64,000 nt of DNA from Streptomyces sp. A1136 (GTDB taxonomy: Bacteria; Actinomycetota; Actinomycetes; Streptomycetales; Streptomycetaceae), in NCBI RefSeq assembly GCF_004795055.1, contig NZ_SSBJ01000007.1, forward strand, positions 1-64,000, written 5' to 3'. Made by a program: the position numbers and the translations under genes. The notes below the pieces were generated by a model. That model made no database searches and was not told where the DNA came from. It was given only the letters and a program-made list of their open reading frames with translations. Of this stretch, positions 45,212-56,019 are shown one piece after another. The stretch's first letter is position 1; each line of letters starts with the position of its first letter.

Positions 45212-46885
45212 CTACTTCCGTCCGCTGGTCGCGCCGTAGTACTGGAGGTCCTGCACCCGCGCCGAGCGGCCCACCCGGTAGGGAAGAGCCACCTCCGCCC
45301 CGGCCCGGCCGTCGCGGAGCACCCGGGCCGACAGCGTGCCCGGTCGCAGGGGGAGCAGCGCGCAGTGCAGGCCCGCGGGTGCCTCGTGCGCGTCCTGGAC
45401 GGAGCCTACGGTCGTGCGGACGGTGGCGGGCTCCGTGAGGAAGCTGAGCACCTCCACCGTGTCGCGCGGGGCGGCGCTGCCCTTGCGCGGCGACATCAGC
45501 AGCGACTGCCCGCCGGTCGGGCCGGCGGCCGTGAACTGGGTACGGGCCGTGAGGTAGAGCGTGTCCCGCACGATCGGGGGCGAGCTGCCCGTCTTGAACC
45601 GGGTCAGGTAGTAGGAGCTCAGGTCCAGGTAGGTGTACCCGTTGTGCAGGGAGGGCGCGAACTGGGTGCCCTCCGAGTAGTCGTTCCAGGTGGTGAGCTG
45701 TACCCAGTCGGCGCCGTCGTCGATGGCGTGCGCCCACGTCGAGCGGAGGGTGGCGGTGTTGCCGGCCTCGTCGTAGACGCCCTGGTTGGGGCGGCTGTCC
45801 TGGACCGATACGGGCTGCATCCACACCTTGCCCGCGGCGTGGGCCCGCCGCACGTCGGCGGTGGCGCCCTCCTGGCCGACGTAGCTGCGGGTGCCCCACT
45901 CGGAGAAGCCGTAGCTGATCGGGGCGAACGCGGCGTGGTTCGCGTCGAAGTCGAGGAAGAGCGGGACGAGGGCCGCTCGGATGCCGTGCCGGGTCTTCAG
46001 GGACTCCAAGACCCGGGACCACCAGTCGGCTGATCTCGCCTCCGCCTTGAAGGGCGATACCACGAGCCTCCCGTCGGCCAGCCGGTGGGCGGCGGGGTAG
46101 GCGCCGAGAGCGGCGAGGGCGTCGGCGAGCACCGCCGGGTCCTCGGACGTCAGGGCGGTCATGTCGGGCATCAGCATGACCTTGAAGGCGGGGTCGACGG
46201 CATGGGCCGCGGACATCAGCAGTCGGGCCCGGTCCCAGTTGCTCCCGGACAGCGAGAGCAGGTCGAGGGTGAACCCGTCGATGCCGGCGTCGCGCGCGGT
46301 GCGGACCTCCTGCCGCAGGTTGGCCGACTCCCAGTCGCCGGACCCCGGCGTCACCGGTAACGGGCGGTCGCGCAGCAGGCCGCCGTACCGCTGGTGCTTG
46401 CCGTTCTCGCCCGCCGGGTCGAGGTAGTTGCGGGTGTAGTAGTCGACGTCGGCGCTCGCGTTGTCCAGGGAGAGCGGGTACGGGGTGAAGTAGTGCGCGA
46501 AGACCAGCTTCCTGCCGGCGCTCCCCGAGCGCAGCACGGCCGGCGCGGGCAGGTCGAAGGGCAGCGCTCCGGTCGGGCGCTGCGCGCCTTGGTCGGCCTC
46601 TTCGCGGGGTACCGCCTCGTCCGTCGCCTCGGGGCCGGCGGAACGGCTCGGGGCGGGGGTGGCGGTGGGGCCCGCGGGCGGGGGGCCGGCGGGGGCGGGC
46701 GCCGAGCGCTCCTGCCGGGCCTCTGCGGTGAAGGGGTCCCAGGCGATACCCGTCGCGGCGCAGACGCCGACGAGCAGGAAGGCGGAGATCAACAGCACCA
46801 GGATCGGTCTGCGCCCCCGGAATCGGGTGCGACGCCGGTGCGAGGAGGGCCGTGCCGCCCGCTGCGCCCGTCGGTTCGCCCTCAT
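45212..46885 (-). CDS. GH71-type exported alpha-1,3-glucanase
   Basis: 557 residues. ATG 46885 has GGGAGGGG upstream. A basic lead with a transmembrane or signal helix (about 24-46) and an Ala/Pro linker precede a catalytic domain beginning KLVFAHYFTPYPLSLDN, with GIDGFTLDLLSLSGSNW and WVQLTTWNDYSEGTQF, characteristic of GH71 (mutanase family). It would cut alpha-1,3-glucan of fungal walls or biofilms. The C-terminal 100 residues are a beta-rich module. A longer frame from 47161 was not used because it starts inside a terminator stem. Confidence 0.8.
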   Translation of the reverse strand: MRANRRAQRAARPSSHRRRTRFRGRRPILVLLISAFLLVGVCAATGIAWDPFTAEARQERSAPAPAGPPPAGPTATPAPSRSAGPEATDEAVPREEADQGAQRPTGALPFDLPAPAVLRSGSAGRKLVFAHYFTPYPLSLDNASADVDYYTRNYLDPAGENGKHQRYGGLLRDRPLPVTPGSGDWESANLRQEVRTARDAGIDGFTLDLLSLSGSNWDRARLLMSAAHAVDPAFKVMLMPDMTALTSEDPAVLADALAALGAYPAAHRLADGRLVVSPFKAEARSADWWSRVLESLKTRHGIRAALVPLFLDFDANHAAFAPISYGFSEWGTRSYVGQEGATADVRRAHAAGKVWMQPVSVQDSRPNQGVYDEAGNTATLRSTWAHAIDDGADWVQLTTWNDYSEGTQFAPSLHNGYTYLDLSSYYLTRFKTGSSPPIVRDTLYLTARTQFTAAGPTGGQSLLMSPRKGSAAPRDTVEVLSFLTEPATVRTTVGSVQDAHEAPAGLHCALLPLRPGTLSARVLRDGRAGAEVALPYRVGRSARVQDLQYYGATSGRK

Positions 46886-47086
46886 CCGCCGCCCCTCCCG
46901 GAATATGCCCCGGGCCCGGGGCTGCACAGCAGTAGAGCCGATTCCGGGCGGCCGGACAACCGTTCGCGGGACGCCGGGCCGTGCGCGTACGTCAGCGGGA
47001 CCAGCACGCCTACGCCGTACGCGGGGCCGCCGGGGCGGCCGCTCCTCGACGCGGGGTCGCCGGGGCTCCCCCGACCGTCCCGGTCC

Positions 47087-47146
47087 CGCGTACGGGTCCG
47101 CGTACGGGTCCGCGTACGGGTCCGCGTACGGGTCCGCGTACGGGTC
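47087..47146. repeat. 12-bp tandem repeat, five perfect copies
   Basis: CGCGTACGGGTC is repeated exactly five times. The period is a multiple of three, so every frame is open (for example Asp-Pro-Tyr-Ala repeats). Identity of all copies suggests recent expansion by slippage. Confidence 0.9.
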
Positions 47147-47178
47147 CGCCCCGGCCGGCACGAGGCCGGCCGGGGCGG
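47146..47178 (-). terminator. Terminator of icd
   Basis: A 13-bp perfect stem (47146-47158 with 47166-47178; CCGCCCCGGCCGG with CCGGCCGGGGCGG) with loop CACGAGG, 22 bases beyond the IDH stop. Confidence 0.8.
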
Positions 47179-47200
47179 AACGCGTCGCACGTGTCGGGGC

Positions 47201-49474
<2,274 letters not shown>

Positions 49475-49555
49475 TCAAGATATCTCGTGATCGGGCCGGT
49501 CCGGACAGCCCCCCGGCCGCGAGGTCACGAGAGACATGTCACCCGGCACGCGAAA

Positions 49556-49591
49556 GCGCCGCCCACGACTGTTTCCAGCCGGAGGCGGCGC
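49556..49591 (-). terminator. Possible terminator of the DUF805 gene
   Basis: GCGCCGCC with GGCGGCGC, separated by 20 bases, followed on the minus strand by TTTCGCG. Confidence 0.5.
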
Positions 49592-49629
49592 CCGGAGCGA
49601 GCGGTGTGGTGCGGTGGTGGGTGCCCCGG

Positions 49630-49986
49630 TCAGGCGGCGACGACGTGCTTGGGGTCGGGCCCGTACTCGTTCGCGCCCCGTTGCCCCTCGGTGGCCATGA
49701 GGATGAGCATCCAGATACCGCCGATGAACGGGATCAGGCTGATCAGGTACCACCAGCCGGACTTGCCGATGTCGTGCAGTCGGCGTACGGAGACGCCCAG
49801 GCTGGGCAGCAGGACGGCGAGGGTGTAGATCCAGGTGATGACCGGGTAGCTGTCGAGCGCGAAGTCGATGACCATGAGCACGGCGACGATCGGGATGTTC
49901 CACAGGACGAACATCCAGTACTCCTGCCGGCGGGCCCGGCCGTCGAAGTCCGCGTAGCGCTTGAGTATGTCCGTGTAGTAGTGCAC
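49630..49986 (-). CDS. DUF805 membrane protein
   Basis: 118 residues, three to four transmembrane helices. It carries the DUF805 signature FDGRARRQEYWMFVLW near the start and VSVRRLHDIGKSGWWYLI in the middle. Its role is unknown; it stands alone. Confidence 0.9.
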   Translation of the reverse strand: MHYYTDILKRYADFDGRARRQEYWMFVLWNIPIVAVLMVIDFALDSYPVITWIYTLAVLLPSLGVSVRRLHDIGKSGWWYLISLIPFIGGIWMLILMATEGQRGANEYGPDPKHVVAA

Positions 49987-50182
49987 GGGTCCCCCCAGGG
50001 AGCGGATTCGGCCACTCCTCCCGCAGGAGCGACCCCAGGCCGGACTTATGCCCTTCTTACAGCGCCCTCAAGCCGATCCGCGGTGGCGAAGATGGGCCGA
50101 ATTCCTTGTGGTGAAGGGGAGTTGACACCTCCGTCGCCGTGGCACCGGTGTGCCGCAGGGCGGCGGGGGATCTGACGGAACC

Positions 50183-50232
50183 CTTACGGCGCCGCGCGGG
50201 AGCCGCCGGCGGGGCGGTGGACTCCGTAGCGT
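50183..50232 (+). promoter_or_regulatory. Promoter of epimerase with CTTACG element
   Basis: A -10-like TAGCGT (50227-50232) stands 7 bases before the ATG, so the mRNA is probably leaderless. Upstream, CTTACG (50183-50188) is the reverse of the CGTAAG core found in the elements at 53405 and 57681. Orientation and spacing differ, so this site is less sure. Confidence 0.45.
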
Positions 50233-50239
50233 CCGGTGC

Positions 50240-51301
50240 ATGCGCGTACTCGTCACCGGAGGAGCCGGGTTCATCGGCTCGCACATCGTCACGGCCCTGC
50301 GCGGGCGCGGGCACCGGCCCGTGGTCCTCGACGCCCTGCTGCCGGCCGTCCACCCCGTCCCCCACCAGCCGCCGGGACCCGATTTCGTCCGGGCGGACGT
50401 CCGCGATGCCGACGCCGTGCGGGCGGCGCTGCGCGGGGTGGACGCGGTCTGTCACCAGGCCGCCATGGTCGGGCTCGGGAAGGACTTCGCCGACGCGCCG
50501 GCCTACGTCGGCGCCAATGACCTCGGTACGGCCGTCCTGCTCGCGGCGATGGCCGAGACCGGGGTCCGCGGACTCGTCATCGCGGGCTCGATGGTGGTCT
50601 ACGGGGAGGGTCGCTACGAGTGCCCCCGCCACGGGGTGGTGCGGCCCGGTCCGCGCCGGGCAGCGGACCTGACCGAGGGCCTCTTCGAGCCCCGCTGCCC
50701 CTCCTGCGACGCGGAACTCGCCCCGGGCCTGGTGGACGAGGACGCGCCGGCCGACCCGCGCAATGTGTACGCGACCACGAAGCTGGCCCAGGAGCACCTG
50801 GCCGCGGCGTGGGCGCGGTGCGTGGACGGCCGAGCGGTGTCGCTGCGCTACCACAACGTGTACGGGCCCGGGATGCCCCGCGACACCCCGTACGCGGGGG
50901 TGGCGTCCTTCTTCCGGTCGGCGCTGGCCGCGGGCGATGCGCCCCGGGTCTTCGAGGACGGGGGCCAGCGGCGGGACTTCGTCCACGTCCGGGACGTCGC
51001 GGCGGCCAACGTGGTGGCCCTGGAGGCGCTCGGCTCCCCCGACACCCTGCCGCCGGGCGCCTGTACCGCGTACAACACGGGCAGCGGCGAGCCGCACACG
51101 GTCGGGGAGATGGCCTCGGCCCTGGCGTCCGCGCACGGCGGCCCGGAGCCGGTCGTGACGGGCGAGTTCCGCCTCGGCGACGTCCGGCACATCACCGCCG
51201 ACTCCCGCCGTCTGCGCACGGACCTGGGCTGGCGCCCGGAGGTCTCCTTCGAACAGGGCATGAAGGAGTTCGCCCACGCCCCCCAACGCGCGACGGTCTG
51301 A
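50240..51301 (+). CDS. NAD-dependent sugar epimerase/dehydratase with Cys/His insert
   Basis: 353 residues. The Rossmann motif VTGGAGFIGSH opens the protein; the catalytic pair is NVYATTK (about residue 178). Between the third and fourth beta strands an insert reads YECPRHG ... RCPSC (about 130-160), a CxxH plus CxxC pattern that may bind zinc. The extended SDR fold acts on nucleotide sugars, often UDP-sugars. The start is preceded by a promoter but no ribosome site. It lies at the left end of the cluster with the two-component system. Confidence 0.86.
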   Translation: MRVLVTGGAGFIGSHIVTALRGRGHRPVVLDALLPAVHPVPHQPPGPDFVRADVRDADAVRAALRGVDAVCHQAAMVGLGKDFADAPAYVGANDLGTAVLLAAMAETGVRGLVIAGSMVVYGEGRYECPRHGVVRPGPRRAADLTEGLFEPRCPSCDAELAPGLVDEDAPADPRNVYATTKLAQEHLAAAWARCVDGRAVSLRYHNVYGPGMPRDTPYAGVASFFRSALAAGDAPRVFEDGGQRRDFVHVRDVAAANVVALEALGSPDTLPPGACTAYNTGSGEPHTVGEMASALASAHGGPEPVVTGEFRLGDVRHITADSRRLRTDLGWRPEVSFEQGMKEFAHAPQRATV

Positions 51302-51319
51302 GCCCTGACCGTGCCGCCT

Positions 51320-51356
51320 GGGGCCGCCCGCGTGCCGGAGGTGCTCGGGCGGCCCC
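51320..51356. terminator. Bidirectional terminator
   Basis: An 11-bp perfect stem (GGGGCCGCCCG with CGGGCGGCCCC) lies just after the epimerase stop and 95 bases before the end of the convergent kinase gene. Confidence 0.75.
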
Positions 51357-51375
51357 CGGCGGGACCCGGGGGGCC

Positions 51376-51395
51376 AGGGGTGACCAGGGGTGACC
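51376..51395. repeat. 10-bp direct duplication
   Basis: AGGGGTGACC occurs twice in tandem between the epimerase and histidine-kinase genes. No function is apparent. Confidence 0.6.
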
Positions 51396-51450
51396 GGCCG
51401 CCGGGGTGGGGCGCCGGGGGCCGGCTGCGCGGGGGCGGGGGCCGGGGGCG

Positions 51451-52560
51451 TCAGACCGTGAGCGGCAGGGTCACCACGAAGCGGCAGCCGCCGGGGACGT
51501 TGTGGACGCTGGCGTGGCCGGAGTGGGCCTCGACGATGCCGCGGACGATGGCCAGGCCCAGGCCCGCCCCGGCCGGGGGCGTACGGGCGGTCGTGCCGCG
51601 CCAGCCGGTGTCGAAGACGCGGGGCAGGTCCTCGGACGCGATGCCGCCGCAGCCGTCCGTGACGGACAGGACGACCGCCCCGGCCTGCCGCTCGGCGGCG
51701 ATGGCGACGGTCCCGTCCGCGGGGGTGTGCCGGATCGCGTTGATCAGCAGGTTCGCCAGGACCCGGGTCATCTCCTTGCCGTCCACCTCCACCGGCACCC
51801 GCTCGACGGTCTCCCCCACCAGTCGCACCCCGTGCTCGCGCGCCAACGGGTCCACCCCCGACAACGCGTCCCCGACCAGGTCGTACACGGACATCCGGCT
51901 AGGGGTCAGGCTGAGCGCGCCCGCGTGGATACGGGACAGCTCGAACAGGTCGCCGACCATCGAGTTCAGCCGCTCCACCTCGGTTCGGATCTGCCGGTGG
52001 TAGCGGGCGGGGTCGGCGGCCATGCCGTCCTCCAGCGCCTCCGACATCGCCCGCAGCCCCGCCAGCGGGGTCCGCAGGTCGTGGGAGATCCAGGCGACCA
52101 GCTCCCGCCGCGAGGCCTCCAGCGCGCGCTCCCGCTCCCGGGAGGCGGCCAGCTTCGCGCTGGTCGCCGCCAGCTCCCGGGAGAGCGCGTCCAGTTCGGC
52201 GGTGGTCTGCCCGGGCGGGGCGGCGAAGCTGCCTCCGTCGCCGAAGTCGCGGGCCGCGAGGAAGAGTTCCCTGCTGCGTGCGACCACCCACCGCCCCAGC
52301 AGGAGCGCGGTGGCCAGGGACACCACCGCCGCCATCGCCGCGACCAGGGTCACCACGCCGAGGTCGTGCGGCGACAGGAACATGGCCTGGGCGACGGCCA
52401 GGGTGCCGGCCAGCATCGCGGTGACCGTGACGGCGGCGACGACCGTGAGCGAGACGGCCACCGAGCGGTGCCGTACCAGCCGCAGGACGCCCGCCCCGAG
52501 TACCCCGGCGCAAGCCGCCCCGCCGAGGGCGAACAGCGCGATGAGCAGGATGTCGGTCAT
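51451..52560 (-). CDS. Membrane histidine kinase
   Basis: 369 residues. Three hydrophobic helices near the N-terminus (about 3-25, 33-58, 66-87) with very short loops, so sensing is probably within the membrane. No clear HAMP domain is seen. H box VAWISHDLRTPLAGL (about residue 155), N box NLLINAIRHTP, and G boxes CGGIASEDLPRVFDTG and GAGLGLAIVRGIVEAH. ATG 52560 overlaps the response-regulator stop (ATGA). The signal is unknown; the neighbours suggest an envelope stimulus. Confidence 0.92.
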   Translation of the reverse strand: MTDILLIALFALGGAACAGVLGAGVLRLVRHRSVAVSLTVVAAVTVTAMLAGTLAVAQAMFLSPHDLGVVTLVAAMAAVVSLATALLLGRWVVARSRELFLAARDFGDGGSFAAPPGQTTAELDALSRELAATSAKLAASRERERALEASRRELVAWISHDLRTPLAGLRAMSEALEDGMAADPARYHRQIRTEVERLNSMVGDLFELSRIHAGALSLTPSRMSVYDLVGDALSGVDPLAREHGVRLVGETVERVPVEVDGKEMTRVLANLLINAIRHTPADGTVAIAAERQAGAVVLSVTDGCGGIASEDLPRVFDTGWRGTTARTPPAGAGLGLAIVRGIVEAHSGHASVHNVPGGCRFVVTLPLTV

Positions 52561-53342
52561 GCCGTGTCCCCCGCTCCGGCGGTCAGCGCGTCCTCGACAC
52601 CGGTCCGCCCGTCCTCCGATCCGGCCCGCGCGTCCTCCGCGCCGGTGGGGTCGAAGCGGTAGCCGACCCCCCACACCGTCTGGATCAGTCGGGGCCGCCC
52701 CGGGTCCGTCTCGACCTTCGCGCGCAGCCTTCGTACGTGCACGGTCACCGTCGACAGGTCCCCGAAGTCCCAGCCCCACACCTCGCGCATCAACTCCTCC
52801 CGGCCGTGGGCCTGCCCGGGGTGCCGCAGGAAGTGTGCGAGCAGGTCGAACTCCCGCAGGGTCAAGGTCAGTTCCCGCCCGTCCTTGGTGGCGCGGTGTG
52901 TGGCGGGGTCGAGCGCCAGCCCGGCGCCCGCGAGGACGCGCAGCGCGTCGACGGGTCGGGCGTCCCGGCTGCGCCGCAGGACGGACGTCACGCGCAGCAC
53001 CAGCTCGCGCGGGCTGAACGGCTTGGTGACGTAGTCGTCCGCGCCCACCTCCAGGCCCGCGATCCGGTCGTCCTCGTCACCCCGGGCGGTCAGCATGATC
53101 ACCGGTACGGGGCCGGTCTCGCGCAGCCTGCGGCACACCTCCAGGCCGTCCAGCCCCGGCAGCATCAGATCCAGGACCACCAGATCGGGGCGTGCCCGCC
53201 CGGCCCGGTCCAGGGCGGTCGGTCCGTCACCGGCCTCCTCGACCGTGAACCCGGCGCGCCGCAGGTATTGGGCGACGACCTCGGAGACGGTCGGGTCGTC
53301 GTCCACGACGAGGATCCGGGCGGGGGGCGTTTCCATGCTCAT
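52557..53342 (-). CDS. OmpR-type response regulator
   Basis: 261 residues from ATG 53342 with GGGAGG upstream. Receiver domain: DDD near residue 15, phospho-Asp in LVVLDLMLPGLDGLEV (about 55), Lys in VTKPFSPRELVLR. The winged-helix DNA-binding domain (about 150-235) includes LTLREFDLLAHFLRHPGQ, VTVHVRRLRAKVE and WGVGYRFDP. Divergent from the glycosyltransferase operon across 123 bases, which hold the element at 53405. It is the most likely regulator of the cluster. Confidence 0.92.
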   Translation of the reverse strand: MSMETPPARILVVDDDPTVSEVVAQYLRRAGFTVEEAGDGPTALDRAGRARPDLVVLDLMLPGLDGLEVCRRLRETGPVPVIMLTARGDEDDRIAGLEVGADDYVTKPFSPRELVLRVTSVLRRSRDARPVDALRVLAGAGLALDPATHRATKDGRELTLTLREFDLLAHFLRHPGQAHGREELMREVWGWDFGDLSTVTVHVRRLRAKVETDPGRPRLIQTVWGVGYRFDPTGAEDARAGSEDGRTGVEDALTAGAGDTA

Positions 53343-53404
53343 GCCGCCCAGCCTCCCATCCGACGCCCGCGCGCGGGAGCGCACGCCTGTCCGGGAAGGG
53401 TGAT

Positions 53405-53459
53405 GTCCGCGTTTCGTAAGGAGTCCCGGACCCCATCGGGGCCTCCCCCTTCCTACGGT
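53405..53459 (+). promoter_or_regulatory. 16-bp element and leaderless promoter of GT2 operon
   Basis: GTCCGCGTTTCGTAAG at 53405-53420 is an exact copy of the element upstream of the molybdopterin operon (57696-57681, minus). A -10-like TACGGT (53454-53459) lies 33 bases downstream, and GTG 53466 follows after 6 bases. Both copies have the same 33- and 45-base spacings. Confidence 0.75.
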
Positions 53460-53465
53460 GAACCC

Positions 53466-54164
53466 GTGACCATGACCGCGACCGTAGACGTCGTACTCCC
53501 CTGTCTGAACGAGGCCGAGGCCCTGCCCTGGGTCCTGGACCGCATCCCCGCCGGCTGGCGGGCCCTGGTCGTGGACAACGGCTCCACCGACGGCTCCGCC
53601 GGGATCGCCCGGGCGCTCGGCGCCACCGTGCTGCGCGAGGAGCGGCGCGGGTTCGGCGCCGCCTGCCATGCCGGGCTGCTCGCCTCCGAGGCGGACATCG
53701 TCTGCTTCTGCGACTGCGACGCCTCCCTGGACCCGCGGCTGCTCTCCGGGTTCGTGGCCGCGGTGGCCGGCGGCGAGGCCGACCTGGTGCTGGGCCGGCG
53801 CCGTCCGCAGGGGCGGGGCGCCTGGCCCGCGCACGCCCGGGTGGGGAACCTGGCGCTGGCCCGGATGCTGCGCCGCCGGACCGGGCTGGAGCTGCGCGAC
53901 CTGGGTCCGATGCGGGCCGCGCGGCGGACCGGCCTGCTGGGGTTGGACCTGGCCGACCGGCGCTCCGGGTACCCGCTGGAGATGGTGGTGCGGGCGGCGG
54001 ACGCCGGCTGGCGGGTCCGGGAGGTGGACGTGCCGTACCTGCCCCGGTCCGGGAAGTCGAAGGTGACCGGCACCTGGCGGGGCACCTGGCACGCCGTGCG
54101 GGACATGAGCCGGGTGCTGGCGGAGCCGGCCGCCGGCCGTGCCGTGGCCGGGGGTGCGCGGTGA
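53466..54164 (+). CDS. GT2 glycosyltransferase (polyprenyl-phosphate type)
   Basis: 232 residues. A GT-A fold with VVLPCLNEAEALPWVL, VVDNGSTDGSAG and the metal-binding CFCDCDASLDP. It lacks long transmembrane helices, as soluble dolichol-phosphate-mannose-synthase-like enzymes do. It would move a sugar from a nucleotide donor to polyprenyl phosphate. The GTG at 53466 is leaderless; an ATG two codons later is an alternative. First of a three-gene operon joined by GTGA and ATGA overlaps. Confidence 0.87.
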   Translation: MTMTATVDVVLPCLNEAEALPWVLDRIPAGWRALVVDNGSTDGSAGIARALGATVLREERRGFGAACHAGLLASEADIVCFCDCDASLDPRLLSGFVAAVAGGEADLVLGRRRPQGRGAWPAHARVGNLALARMLRRRTGLELRDLGPMRAARRTGLLGLDLADRRSGYPLEMVVRAADAGWRVREVDVPYLPRSGKSKVTGTWRGTWHAVRDMSRVLAEPAAGRAVAGGAR

Positions 54165-54778
54165 GTACGTTGATGGTGATCGCGAAGGAGCCGCTGCCGG
54201 GGCGGGTCAAGACCCGCCTGACGCCGCCGTTCACCCCAGCCGAGGCGGCCGGCTTGGCGGAGGCCGCGTTGGCGGACACCCTCGACGCGGTGGCCCGTAC
54301 CCCCGCCGCGCGGCGGGTGCTCGTCCTGGAGGGGCGGCCCGGTCCGTGGCTGCCGCCCGGGTTCGAGGTGGTGCCACAGGTGGCCGGACGCCTCGACGAG
54401 CGGCTCGCGGCCGCCTTCGCGGGGTGCGCCGGGCCGGCGCTGCTGATCGGCATGGACACCCCCCAGGTCACGCCGGAGCTGCTGGAGGTCGACTGGTCGC
54501 AGCGCGACGCGTGGTTCGGGCCGGCGGTGGACGGGGGCTTCTGGGCGCTCGGCCTGGCGGCGCCGGACCCCGCGCTCTTGCTGGGCGTGCCGATGTCCGT
54601 GTCCGAGACGGGCGCCGTCCAGTACGGGCGGCTGCGCGCGGCGGGGCTGCGGATCGGGCGGCTGCCGGTGCTGCGGGACGTGGACACCGCCGAGGACGCC
54701 CGGCTGGTGGCGGCGCACGCCCCGGCGGGTGCCTTCGCGGCCCGGCTGGCGGGGCTGACCCCGGCGGCCCGCCGATGA
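54161..54778 (+). CDS. DUF2064 / TIGR04282 glycosyltransferase-like protein
   Basis: 205 residues. Nucleotidyltransferase-like GT-A fold: MVIAKEPLPGRVKTRLTPP at the N-terminus, LIGMDTPQVTPELL and GPAVDGGFWALGL. The family is named for arsenosugar biosynthesis in some bacteria, but that role is not proven here. GTG start inside the GT2 stop. Confidence 0.87.
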   Translation: MSTLMVIAKEPLPGRVKTRLTPPFTPAEAAGLAEAALADTLDAVARTPAARRVLVLEGRPGPWLPPGFEVVPQVAGRLDERLAAAFAGCAGPALLIGMDTPQVTPELLEVDWSQRDAWFGPAVDGGFWALGLAAPDPALLLGVPMSVSETGAVQYGRLRAAGLRIGRLPVLRDVDTAEDARLVAAHAPAGAFAARLAGLTPAARR

Positions 54779-55524
54779 GCGCGCCGGGGGCGGTCGCGGC
54801 CTGGTCGGCGGACCCGTACACCGTCGCGCTGCGCAGCGGCCGGGGCCCGCTGTTCCTGCGGCGCGGTGACGGCTGGCTGTTGCCACTGGACGTGGAGCGC
54901 TGGTGCGAGGAGCCCGACGAGGCGGACTGGACGGTGCTGGACCGCTGCCGGGGCGCGGTGTTGGACATCGGCTGCGGTCCGGGCCGGCTGGTCTCGGCGC
55001 TGGCCGCCCGGGGCCACCGGTCGCTGGGGATCGACGTCAGCCCGGAGGCGGTGGCCCTCACGGCCCGCTCGGGCGGTACGGCCCTGCACCGGTCGGTCTT
55101 CGACGCGCTGCCTGGCGAAGGGCGTTGGGACACGGCGCTGCTGATCGACGGGAACATCGGGATCGGCGGCGACCCGGCGGCGCTGCTGCGGCGGATGGCC
55201 GAGGTACTGGCCGGGTCCGGCACGCTGGTCGTCGAGTGCGCCGAGGTGGAGGTAGACGAGCGCTGCGAGGTGCGCGTCGCGGACGGGCGGGGCGGCCTCG
55301 GCACCCCGTTCCCGTGGGCCCGCGTCGGCACGGCGGCGCTGGCCGCGCACGCGTCGGCGTCGGGGTGGGCGCTCTCGCACCGTTGGTCGGTCCGGGGCCG
55401 GGCCTTCGTGGAACTGACACGTACCCGCCGCCGCGCCGGCCGGCCCGCCTCTGACCCGCTCGCTCCGAGGCCCGGTCAGGCCGTTTCGGTGCCCGGCGAC
55501 GGCCGCGGCAGCCGGTGGGCGTAG
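54775..55524 (+). CDS. SAM-dependent methyltransferase
   Basis: 249 residues. Motif I is VLDIGCGPGRLVSAL (about 61-75), followed by SLGIDVSPEAVAL and LLIDGNIGIGGDP. A class-I Rossmann fold. The ATG overlaps the DUF2064 stop (ATGA). Its target is probably the sugar or lipid made by the preceding enzymes. The 3' end overlaps the convergent GNAT gene by 49 bases. Confidence 0.87.
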   Translation: MSAPGAVAAWSADPYTVALRSGRGPLFLRRGDGWLLPLDVERWCEEPDEADWTVLDRCRGAVLDIGCGPGRLVSALAARGHRSLGIDVSPEAVALTARSGGTALHRSVFDALPGEGRWDTALLIDGNIGIGGDPAALLRRMAEVLAGSGTLVVECAEVEVDERCEVRVADGRGGLGTPFPWARVGTAALAAHASASGWALSHRWSVRGRAFVELTRTRRRAGRPASDPLAPRPGQAVSVPGDGRGSRWA

Positions 55525-56018
55525 CGGATGGCCGGGCGGCCGTCGACGCGGGTGTCGCCGGTGGCGGTGAAGCCGTTGCGGGTGAGCACGGTCCTGGAGG
55601 CCGGGTTGTCGAGGGTGACGAGCGCGGTGAGTTCGCGGAGCCCGTACGGGCCGGCGGCCAGTCTGCGGATCTCGCCGACCGCCGCCGTCGCCAGGCCGCG
55701 ACCGGCCGCTCCCTCGCCGATCCGGTAGCCGAGTTCGGCGCTCCCGTCCAGGACGTCCACGAGGTTGATCCGTCCGACCAACTCCCCCTCGGTGTCGAAC
55801 ACGAGGTGGAAGTGGCAGACTCCCGCCTCCTGTTCGGCGAGCAGGGCGCGGTGGCGGTCGGCGAAACCCACGAAGTACGCGTCGCCCCGGTCCGGCACGG
55901 TGCGCGCGAAGTAGGCCCTGTTGGCCCGCTCGAAGGCGAACAGGGCCTCCGCGTGGTCCGTCCTCAGCCGCTCCAGTACCACCATGGCCCCGAGCATACG
56001 TACGTACGCCCGGGCCAT
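55476..56018 (-). CDS. GNAT acetyltransferase (RimJ-type)
   Basis: 180 residues. A GNAT fold with LVGRINLVDVLDGSAELGYRIGE and AGRGLATAAVGEI, the acetyl-CoA loop. ATG 56018 has GGGAGG 6 bases before it and lies one base after the stop of the upstream gene; the next ATGs (55997, 55985) lack one. Last gene of the molybdopterin operon. RimJ-type enzymes acetylate protein N-termini or small amines. Confidence 0.85.
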   Translation of the reverse strand: MARAYVRMLGAMVVLERLRTDHAEALFAFERANRAYFARTVPDRGDAYFVGFADRHRALLAEQEAGVCHFHLVFDTEGELVGRINLVDVLDGSAELGYRIGEGAAGRGLATAAVGEIRRLAAGPYGLRELTALVTLDNPASRTVLTRNGFTATGDTRVDGRPAIRYAHRLPRPSPGTETA

Positions 56019-56019
56019 G

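Larger units (their letters stand above)
46886..47200. other. Intergenic region with tandem repeats and terminator
   Basis: 315 bases between the IDH stop and the GH71 start. The left part is GC-rich and unremarkable; the right holds a 12-bp tandem repeat next to a strong terminator. No extra gene is supported. Confidence 0.55.

Noticed and set aside
47087..47146. CRISPR array
   Set aside because: The 12-bp units are directly tandem with no spacers.
45212..47161. Longer GH71 form starting with Asp-Pro-Tyr-Ala repeats
   Set aside because: The upstream GTG lies in the loop and stem of the icd terminator and has no ribosome site; the region between the repeats and 46885 has poor coding character. 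Kept only as an alternative.
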